From NCBI GenBank assembly GCA_019614645.1, contig JABWDB010000031.1:3725001-3789000 (forward strand): 64,000 bases of DNA. The letters run 5' to 3'. Under the pieces are notes generated by a model. It saw nothing but the letters and a program-made list of their open reading frames with translations, searched no databases and was not told the origin of the DNA. Source of the DNA: Stratiolaelaps scimitus (taxonomy: Eukaryota > Arthropoda > Arachnida > Mesostigmata > Laelapidae). Below, piece by piece: positions 25,146-36,135 of this stretch. The first letter of the stretch is position 1; the number at the start of each line of letters is the position of its first letter. The translations under genes and the position numbers were made by a program.

Positions 25146-25829
25146 ATTAGTTGAAGACTGAATAAGATAATTGAACGGAGTGCAGCATAAGCTCATTGGC
25201 TGCTAGTGTTGTGTGTGTAGGTGCTGAACAGTTTGTCAGACGCAGCCGAAATAAAAACAAAGATACATTTCAAATCTTGCGAGCTTTGACGTTTGGTAAG
25301 TAACAAGAGAAGATCATCTCCTTCAGGATTTTCTTAGGAGATCGACACCGACTCGAATAGCTGTCTCCAATCTCGAACTGACGGTGTTTATTAGCAGCAT
25401 AGACGATTTTTACAGCATAAACGTTCCACATTCATCGTATCGTAATACAGTCTCATCTTCAGTCTGCAGAAAAGCGATTGGTCTTTACGATGATCCATAT
25501 CAATCCGCTTATCAGAGGGGTTGTGCCTTAAAATCACCAAATAGACCTAAATAGAGAACAAACTAGTTTCTTAAAACTACAAGAGAGAACTACTAGCCTA
25601 TACAGGTATGTTCACTCCCAAGGGACATCGCACATAAATCATGTCGTCGCCATAGTGCTGTCTAACATCGTTAGCATTCGGCGCCGATTCATTCTATTAA
25701 TATAATTATTATTATATCGCAAACGGCAGTGACTGCTACCTGAACCTTTTAAAGAAACCTTAGCACATACTTAAACAATTAAGCGCATGTATTTTTTCAA
25801 CTTTAACTCTAATTATATTCTTGACATAA

Positions 25830-26050
25830 CTGTCGAGTGCAAATGCAGCGTGGCGGATTTGCGGATGGCGGAGATGGCGACTGCCGGTATCCTGGTAATC
25901 ATCAAACTGCATTGTATCGAAACACAGCCAGGATTTGAAGCGTTTCTCGACCGAATCGAAGATACCTTCAGTGCGAGCCTTGCGGCACCGATGAAAGATA
26001 CAGCAGCGAGACGATCAGGTGGCGGCGTTCTGCCGGAAATTTTACAGACA
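25830..26050 (+). CDS. Possible coding exon in the kleisin region
   Basis: An open frame of about 70 codons contains MAEMATAGILVIIKLHCI and FLDRIEDTF. It ends ACAG|GTTCG, leaving one base, which fits the phase of the next kleisin exon at 27012. The acceptor side is weak and I see no clear family motif, so this is tentative. Confidence 0.25.
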
Positions 26051-27011
26051 GGTTCGATTTTAGACAATGCTCAGCTATGTCCTCTTCATCGGAAGGAGAG
26101 ATATCTATTTAATCTTTCTTTCAATGAGAATGTTGTCCGGACGAGAGAGAGAGGAGATTGCAAAAAAACAACGATGCTTCTGGGGCAACTAATTTTTTAT
26201 TTGTCTAATTTAGAAGCGAAATTGATTGTCAGCAATGTCGAAATTGACTTTTCAGTGAGCTATTTGGAAGGCCGGAAACATTTCAGCTTGAGTAGTGTTT
26301 GACAGCCACCAACTTGAACATACTACGAGTAAAGGGTATAATAATATCAAGCCTGTGAAATTCAATTATCCGGCGACATGATATTATGAAGGGAAACGAT
26401 TAATTTGAACAAATTAATCGCCTATCAGTTGAAGTCTTAGACATAGTCCTTCTGAGTACAGCCAGCTACCTGAATCGACAGCAACAGTGGCAACCACTAT
26501 AATTACCTTTCTTTCTCACAACCGCCAGTCGGCTTGGTACCACTATTAAACGCCGGCGACGCTATCTTTATGACATTCTTAGAAGGAAATAAATGCCATT
26601 TTTATATATTAGTTTCGAATATTTCTCGACGAAAAACTCCAAAATACAATACCCTTAATTAAATAAAGGATGGTGGAAGCAAAGCCAAGAATGCATTGAT
26701 ACATATTTTGTTCAACTCTACCGAAATATATATATATATATATATACATGGCAAATTTCTTCAGCGATCGTGCAGATTTCCTCGCGACCGAATCAGCGAT
26801 CTGATTATATGACCACCGCAAACATCGTATCAGAGTTGGGTATCCCACTACCGATTACGCTGTGTTCTCAAACAGCGATCTTTTGTGAAAGATAATCCGT
26901 CGCCGATGGTTAGCTCGATTGGTCGCTAATTAATCGTCCGGTTCGGTGTAACCCCTATGCAACATAAGAAGACATATTAATAAGACATATGTTTATGTTC
27001 CGATGTAACAG

Positions 27012-28989
27012 AGCATTCCCGGACTCTAGCCACCCTACTGAAGCTAGCTGATAAGACCACAAATGCAATTACGGCCCAAATCGAGGAGTCGCTGATCGAC
27101 GCTCTACAACGCGATGCGAGATCTCTTATGGATCTAACAACAACAACGACGGCCACAGCGACGAATGTCCTTCAACCAGAGCAGGTGACGCTGAATGAGC
27201 GTGATGCTGAAAGCAACACCAATGTGATGATTGATCCTAACGACCCCGAATATCTCAATGGTGAGTGAGTGACGCACCTTGCTCCTGATAATTATTGAGA
27301 CAGAAGTTCGAGCTGCAATATTAAAAGTGTAGAAGGGTGGGTTATGGATTCACGGTGGCACTAACATATTTCAGGCCTTGAACAAACGAGACTATGGATT
27401 AATCCGCTTTAATTAGTGTAGTTGTACTCATCTATTGCGCTCATCGGAAAAGGACCCCACAATCGATTGGACGATTTGCCGATCGCGTCGAATTGCGGTC
27501 AATTTAATGCGGGGTGTCGAATTTGTGATCAGTAGCTCATGATTGTAAGGATGAGCAATGGGCGACGCGCAGGCGAACCGCCACCTATTTGAATATGTGA
27601 CGTAGATCTAGCTGTTTCCGCCGCCGGACGGGATCTGGGGCGCATGCTCCTGAAATAAAAACATACGACACTGGCGCGCAGCCAGTCAGTCAGTCGTACG
27701 AAGGACAATCGATGTGCGGTGTTATCAGTCTTAGACAGATCAGGTAACGGTGGCGTTCTGCATGACCCGGCAAATTTCTTCCTGGGGTAACTATCACAAC
27801 CGGCTGATAGTTCAGCCCCCAAGCAGCTAAACACACACCCCTCTACGCCTCATCTCAACTCATCGAGATAACGGGGTTGCGGGTGCATTCTCACTAGCTA
27901 ATTTCTTCACGGGGATTTCAAAAATTATTAATTGTAAAGGATTATAGCGTAATATTTTTACAATTAATAATTTTTTATCGGGTATCTTGCCATAACTCAA
28001 GATTTCCACTATTTATAGCTCGGACACTGAATGATACCACAATGAGTGCTCCAAATAGCAAGGGTAACTCACGCTCGATACGGACGGAAAATACGTGAGT
28101 TTTTGACGGTCTCGGTGAGTGCCGGAACGATTTTCACCATCAAAGCTCCACACATGGGTCAAGGCAATGAGGCTAACCAATTTTGCATATTTCGACCTTA
28201 CCAAGAATGGCTATTTGCACATGAAATTTAGGGTCGTCCAAATTGGCCCATTGCTTAGCCTTAGGGTTTCCGTTTGCTTGGTAGCTGCGATCTCACGGCG
28301 CTCAAATTTAATTTTTTTCTCTCGTCTGGACACATGATGAGTCTGGTATTATGACAACTCCCTTCCACCGCAAGAGCAGTCCTCAGCTACTGCGAATAGC
28401 GGATATTTACGAAATCAGCGGTATGACTGTAATATCCACTAAGTATTTGATCCACTTATGCCTGGATATTAATACAGACCAAGCAGATTGCATAATTCTT
28501 AAGTTATCGCAACGGTACGCGGTTCGGTTCGGCAAGATACTCGGTGGATAAAACGAATACCATGAGGTAATCTGACCGCTGGCAAAAGATGCTTGCATCA
28601 TATCTCGTTAGCCTAGCTCGCGTTTGGCTTTTAGCTGGTAATACCAGATAAAGAGAAGAATCTCAGCTTCAGGTGGCCGATCATAATAGGAAGCATTTTA
28701 ATTTCGAATAATTCAATTGTTAAGCTAAACAAAATCAAGTGTGATAAATTCCACGTTGTGTTTATTTGACATTTTACAACTATTTAGTTCCCATTAACTA
28801 AAAAGCTATCAATTAAAATCCTCTCAAAACTTGCGTGTATTTTTCAATCGAAATACTCCTTCGACAGAACCACATTTCCGAAGCGACGTCTATGATGTTA
28901 CTATTTGGATTCCTCCCAAGCATATTTGCATTCCTTTACTGCCGTTTATCACCCTATAAAGTATTGTCATCTAGTTTTTAAACACCTTG

Positions 28990-29028
<39 letters not shown>

Positions 29029-32000
29029 TAATAATAATAATAATAATAATTAATAATAATAATATGGCCCAGCTGTCCCACCTGCGATGGGGTTAAACAA
29101 AATATTATCCACCGGCTGAGGGCCTTGAAGAAGAAAGCCGCCCCCGGAGCTGAGACAAGGCGCGAAGAACCCAACCGAAAGAAAGATGACTCCATCATTA
29201 TTAGGACCACCGCGGACAAGACACCAATCCAATGGGCAAGCTTGCTGCAAAAGAAGGTGGATACCTCTAAAGCGGGGGTCTCGGTCAGGAACGTCCTGCC
29301 TCTCCAGAGCGGAGACCTCAGGGTTTTCTTCAAGGAGAACCAAAGAGGTGCCACGGCAGCCTTCATGAACGAAATCAAGGCCCAGACCTCACTCGAAGCC
29401 AAGGAATCCGCACAAGGTACGAGACTTCGTATCCGAGGGCGCAACCTAGGCATAACGAGGGAGGATATCGTGGAGGCGGTTAGGAGGGACCTGCGACTCG
29501 ACTCATCGGTGAAGGTGGACGCGGAGGAGCCTAAGAACTTCGACGAGGACAGATGGGGGCCACCATAGTCCTCGATAAGCGAAGGGCTGAAAAACTTCTA
29601 GCCCAGAGCTACATCAGGATCGGGTGGACCTCATACCCCATAAGTGAATGGCTATCTCCCCCGTGTTGCCCCAAATGCCAGAAGATAGGGCACATCGCGC
29701 GAGACTGCAAAGGGCAGGAGGTGACAGAAATCAGGTGCCACAAGTGCGGAGGTTTAGGACACCCTGCCAAAGGATGTGAGGCCGAGCCATCGTGCTACAA
29801 CTGCGGTCCCCCCAAACAGGGTGAACGTAGCCACGCAGCAAACTCTGTGCAGTGCCCCCTCTTCAAGCAAAGCATGAGTGACCTGAGGGCCCGCAACAAG
29901 CAGACCCGCGCAGGCAACACGGAAAGCGGGAGCAACGAAGGACGTACCGATCAAACTGCAAGAAGCAGAGCGACGACTTCAGAGGACTTCAGGACCTATT
30001 CGAAGACCATGAAACCCCGTCCGGAGACAACTCAACTTGCCAACTAGGATGACGCAAGCTATAATCAAGTGCCTACAGATCAATCTGAATCGGTCGCCCT
30101 TCGCACATGACGTGCTGGACGAGACGAGCCGGAGAGAGAGGATAGAACTGATACTAATGAGCGAGCCAAATCTAGGGCGGCTCTCACAGAAGCAAGACCA
30201 ACAGTGTTTCTGCGATACTCTGGGGAATGCTGCGCTCTGGATCCGCCCCGACCTCGCGGTGAAAGCCCAAGGATCAGGGGACGGCTGGGTTTGGGTGGAG
30301 ATTGACAACGGACCCACTGTGTTCAGTTGTTATATCTCGCCCAACTCAGGCGCCACAGCTTTCTCTAACTTCCTCGACGATCTAGGGGAAGAAATGAGAC
30401 GATGTGAGAGACGGAACAAGAAGATTGTGGTTGGAGGAGATTTCAACGCGGCAGCAACGGAGTGGGGAAGCTCTAAGACGTCCTCAAGAGGAAGAACCCT
30501 GACGGAATGGCTGGCACAACAGGACATGACCCTCTTCAACGATGGCTTCGAGCCTACGTTCCGGCGGTGCAACCAAGCCACATTCATCGACCTCACGTTC
30601 GGAACTGAGGAAGTGACAGGAAGACTGAGCAACTGGCGGGTTCTGGACGAGGACTCTTCTAGCGACCACGCCTACATCGCGTACGAGTACGAAGCAACCA
30701 TAGGTGGCCAGCGGGAGCACACCACCCCCCGGGTGGCCTGGCGCGCCAACAAAATGGACTTCGACAAACTCCGTACCGAGGTGAGCGCTGGAGCGCAGAG
30801 GGCACTCGACGCTGGAAGCGATATAAAACCGGACGTAGTGGTGAAAGTGTTTAAGGTGGCGTGCGAGGCGGCTACAGCCAGCCGGCGCAGGGTACCGCGC
30901 AGGCACCCTCCCCCCAAGTACTGGTGGACCACAGAAATTGCAGACCTGAGAAGGACCTGCAATAGGGAACGCCGGGCGTACACTCGCGCACGAGGGGCCG
31001 GAAGAGGAGTCGAAGAAACCTGGAAGGTCCTTCATCAGGCGAGGAAAGCTTTCAAGAACGCCATCAGGAAGAGCAAGGCAAGCAAGTGGAGGGAATTGTG
31101 TGAGGAGGTCGAAGATGACGTATGGGGTAAACCCTATAAAATCGTCATGGACAAACTCAGGAGGCCACGACCCACGCTCCCGACGGAATTGGTGGAGAGC
31201 GCGGTGCGACAGCTCTTTCCAAGCCAGCCAGACCCCACTCGCCCTGATCCGCTCGTAGCATCGGACGGCATCCCTTGCACAACCAGAGAGGAGATAGAGG
31301 CTGTAATAGGTCGCTCTCCGAAAGGTAAAGCACCAGGTCCCGATGGAATACCGGCGGAAGCAGTGAAAGTCCTGCTTCAGGAAAAGCCGGAACTCTTCCA
31401 GAGGATGGCGGACCAAATATGGAGAGAGGGGCTATACCCGCAACAATGGAAGAAGGCCATCTTAGCCCTCATCAGGAAGCCCGGGAAACCGGCTACCGAT
31501 CCTGGAGGATACCGCCCGATTTGTCTCCTAGACACAATCGGGAAGGCCCTCGAGACGATCATCAACATGAGGCTAACGGCGGAGCTTGAAGCCAGCGGGG
31601 CAATCTCAGACGCCCAGTACGGCTTCCGGAAGGGACGGTCGACGGAAATGGCCATTGGGAAGGTACTCGACGAAGCCTCTCGGCAACGCGACAAGAATCA
31701 ATGGTCAAGAGAGTTTGTCCTCGTCATACTCCTCGACGTACGCAATGCCTTCAACTCACTGAGCTGGCAGGTCATCATCGACGTCATGCGAGAGAAGAGG
31801 GTCTCCCCGTATCTGCAGAAGCTCATCGCTTCCTACCTCAACGGCCGATCCGTTACCTACGGCGAATCTGAGTTTCCCATGACAGCCGGAGTACCCCAGG
31901 GATCTATCCTTGGGCCCACACTTTGGAACATGGCGTACAACGGCGCACTGGAGCTCGTCAACGCAGAGGGAGTCCAAACGCTGGCTTACGCGGATGATCT

Positions 32001-35000
32001 AGCCATCCTCGTGACAGCTCGCGAAGAGGACGAACTCGGCAGAAGGGCCCAAGCGGCCGTAGAGGAGGTCAACCGGTGGATGGAGGACCACGGCCTTCAA
32101 CTAGCACCCGAAAAGAGCGAGGCGGTCTTGCTTATCGGGAGGAAGCGTTTCAGAGGGGAGGTCACCCTGTCCCTAAACGGTGTGCAGATTCAGGTAAAAC
32201 AGTCTGCCCGCTATCTGGGCGTGACTGTTGACCGGGCCCTTAACGGCAATCCGCACATAGAAAAGGCGACCAGCAAGGCAGTAAAGGTTGCAAACAGCCT
32301 GGAGAAAATCCTGCCCAGAACCCGCGGAGCATCAGAAGGCAAGCGTCGACTACTCGCGACAGTGGCAGAATCAACTGTGCTGTACGCGGCGCCCACGTGG
32401 GGCCTTAGGGCCATGAAGCTCAAGAAGAACCAGCTCAAACTCCTGAAAGCCCAACGCAAGATTGCCATAAGAGTGGCCAGAGCTTACAAAACGTCTGAGA
32501 CGAAGGCCGTGATTGCGATCGCGAGGCTAGTGCCATGGACGAGACTGATCGACGAAAAGATCAGACTCAAAGCGCACCCCACACTGGGAAAAGCCGAAGC
32601 CAGACTCCAGACGCTGCGCGACTGGCAACAGGAATGGACCAATCTCCCGGACACAGCCCCAGGCGCGTGGACTCGTCATCTCATCCCTGATCTGGTCAAG
32701 TGGTTCACCAGACCACACGGTGACACCACATACTACCTGACTCAGGTGCTGACGGGCCACGGATGCTTCCAAAAGTAACTGAAAAAGATAAATAAAGTCC
32801 CTGATCCCACATGCGTCATGTGCGACACGGGCGTTGTAGATGATGTAACACACACCATCTGCGACTGCCCAGCCCTCGCTGGCGCTCGGGAAGGATCGCC
32901 TGTACTCGCAGATGCTATGACGGTGCATGGCCTCATCGCCGCCATGCTGGAAGACGAGCAGGTGTGGGACCGGGGTTGCAGCCTGGTGGAAAGGATTCTC
33001 AAGAAGAAAAATGAGCTGGAGCTTCAACGTAGGGCGGCCCCCGTCATTGTACAACCCTCATAGGAGCATGAAGGAGACTCACCTCCACCTCCGCCGAAGT
33101 AATGCTCTCTATGTTCCGGGGATGTCTGGGGGATGGACATCACTGCTTTTAGTGGACCCAGCAATGGGCCACACTCTCGGGCGAAAACCATTTGAGTGAA
33201 GCTCGGGGTCAGTGCGTATGCATTTTACAGTGTGTTCCAAAACAAAAAAAAAAAAAACTCATCCGACCATAAAGGGATTGACGAATTTAGGTGAAGGCAC
33301 TTCTTCCACGGCTATGAGGCTGAATCTTAAGCATCCAACAAACCTCAGACCAACAAAAGTGCCCACATTGGGCCCGGTCATAACGCGACCTGCTTCTCAC
33401 CAAATTCTCTCGGTCCGAGAAAGGTTCTCTCTTACGTATCGCCTAGCCAACTCAGTTGTTCGTTCATACATACGTCGAAGACGAAACCACGGTTCACCTT
33501 TATTTCCAGATCAATAAGATGGGTACCAATAAGGGATCAATAAGGCTAATTAACTATTGTATCTTTGTGAAGGTTATCTAACTTCTCAGTATTGTGTGTC
33601 GTCTGGTATTATTATAATTTTTGCGACTATTGATCTGATTATTTTCCAGATATCAATGAACCTCTGCTAGATGACGGATTCGGAGGACCAATAGCCATTC
33701 CGAAAATGCGCTTGGTAGGTACATTAGGAGTAATTTTGGCTAATTTCATTACCAAAACGTTTAACGTAATACATTCAAGACGAAGTTCGATAGTCCATTG
33801 TTTACGAAAGCCTTCCGATAGGGCTGTACCACAGCACCGCAAAGGGGACATCGCCCTCGCTGTGGGATCGAAGCTGACGGTCAAGGAGGAGACACGTACC
33901 AACCGAGAGAGGGAGACGTGCCGGGATCAGTTGGTGCTAGTGTCCTGGTCTGTTTCAAATCAAATGGTACATTAAAACTAGCTTAAATTTTAGTTCACTT
34001 CACTTTTCCTACTGCGGTGTATCGTAAACAAATAAAGAAAAGCCAACAAATACAATCCCAGCTTTCGGTCAATACTTCGAGGTCTCCGCCGGTGATGAAA
34101 GGTTTTTCTGAGTAATTTTATTTTAGTGCAATACATAGAAATAGTTTTTTCATTTGACTATTGAGTGCAAACTTTTTTGTCTGCTGACAATAGGGACTAC
34201 CCGAACAAGCAGGATGTCCCTAATGAAGACGTATTCTCACTCTCTCCATCGAGGGAGCAGATATTACACAATTACATATTCTTTGGAATATTTTTTTCAT
34301 ACTGACTTTTCTTGAGTGATATTCTTTCTCTTAAGTGTCTTTTCATTTACTCCTAAGTGATTCTCAAATGCTCTGTTAATTTTTCACAAATTTAGCTTTT
34401 TAGCGATAAAATGATGCCTAGCGCCACATGGTTCCATTGAAAAAAAATCCTTTGCTTGTAAAGTATTTATATCTAACCATGAAACAAACTGCACTGCGCG
34501 CCACCGGGGAACAAGTTCACAGGATCTTTCCTTCTGCAACGCCTGTCCTTCGCTGTGCAGGGGCAGAGAGGCAATACCATCGCCTTCTTCGGGACAATAT
34601 CGGCCTCGGCCCCGGTCCCCAACTAATCCCCCCCCCAATAATCCCCAGAACTAATTCCTAATTATCGTATGTTTGAATAAATGCTTTAACTGTGCAAAGC
34701 TATCTTTCGCTAATTGTTGAATTCCGCTAGAGGGAGACAATGGTGAAAGTCCGCAATCACTACAGCAAATCAACCAACGAGTGGCGAGTTCTGTAACTCG
34801 ACAAACACTTTGTACTGTAGCTTGGTTTTAGATGGTATCTGAGATCGAAGTAATGCCAAGCGTGCCGACTCTGGGGAAGAGAAACACCCTCAGCAGAGGA
34901 TGGTTTTAGCAGGCAGAGGCGTTTTGTCTACCCCCCTGCACTGGATCGGCCCACTTTCATGGAGATTGAAACGTCTCTGGTGGTGACCGAGCGTTTGAAG

Positions 35001-36104
35001 AAAATTTCCTCCTGTAAAAAAAAAAATGATATCTGAGAATTGAGTATGCTGATCTAACTCATCATGAGGACGAGTATTATGTGGCATGGATAGTTGATTA
35101 TATTATATATCGGATTTGATAAATCGAATTCAATGCTAGCAGTGAAACATACATTTACATAACTTAGACATTGCTTGCCTTTATTTATTGTGCCAAATAA
35201 AGCGTGTTTTATTGTGCATTGTTCAACTTCCTCGATCCTTCACTGTTAAATCAAATTATTGGTACTCCATGTAAAATATATCTAATATATGTTCATACAC
35301 ACATATATAAGTTCACTAATGCAATGTCTATAGACGTCCATGGTCAAGTACCTCTTCAATCCTATCTCCATGTATGCTTCAAACCGGAAATGAGCACCAG
35401 TTTTGTTGTTTTCGGTGGTGACGGGAATAGATGATACACATGGCGCATTGAGAGACCCGTCAATACGCCTCAGTGGGACTCAAAAACCCACTAAATCCTA
35501 CTTTCCTCCCTCTGCCTCAGATGGTTCGGAAAGCCGGAGACATTACTTCGAGAAGGGACCTTTTTGGGGGGGGGGGTTACGCCTACGCTCCTTTACACCT
35601 GGAGAGCGTCTGGGCGACTGAAGCCATACGACTGCCCCTATGTGCCACATTGTTCTGGTCACCATCTGATTATTAATTATCAATTATCCTGTCCTGACAT
35701 TGTAATTAACCCGATACCTTGCAACCACTAATATTTTTTCGAGAAACGTTGTTATCATCGTGGTCTTATTTCGCCAACAAGAGCCTGCACACAACGAATG
35801 ATTAAAGAGAACTGTTAAAACTGTTTTTGAGATTGTCGACGTATATATCTACGTATGAACTTAATGTGCTTTGAAGAGGACAGGATGGAACTATAGACGT
35901 CAATAGTATTATTAATTATTAGGATAGCCTTATTAAAACTAATTATTAAACTCACTTTCACTACTTTACGGACCTCCATATAGACTTCACCGTCCGGGAA
36001 GTCGTTCAGTATTGAAGTGCCTCCTGGTTTGGATGCTCCCGATGTCGAGGAGACGGATCCGAATGTTACCGGGGTGGAACCTATGGAAACAGAGGTAGGC
36101 CTTG

Positions 36105-36135
<31 letters not shown>

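Larger units (their letters stand above)
29065..33258 (+). mobile_element. Near full-length R1/Jockey-type LINE in a kleisin intron
   Basis: This is a non-LTR retrotransposon in the same direction as the host gene. It contains ORF1 (three CCHC knuckles), ORF2 (endonuclease, reverse transcriptase, C-terminal knuckle), a short 3' region and a poly(A) tail at about 33241-33258. The 5' end lies inside ORF1 right against an (AAT)n tract, so it is slightly truncated. No target duplication was found by eye. ORF1 has a frameshift and ORF2 a late stop, so this copy is probably inactive as it stands. Confidence 0.9.

Noticed and set aside
30484..31416. 310-codon minus-strand open frame
   Set aside because: It is the antisense shadow of LINE ORF2.
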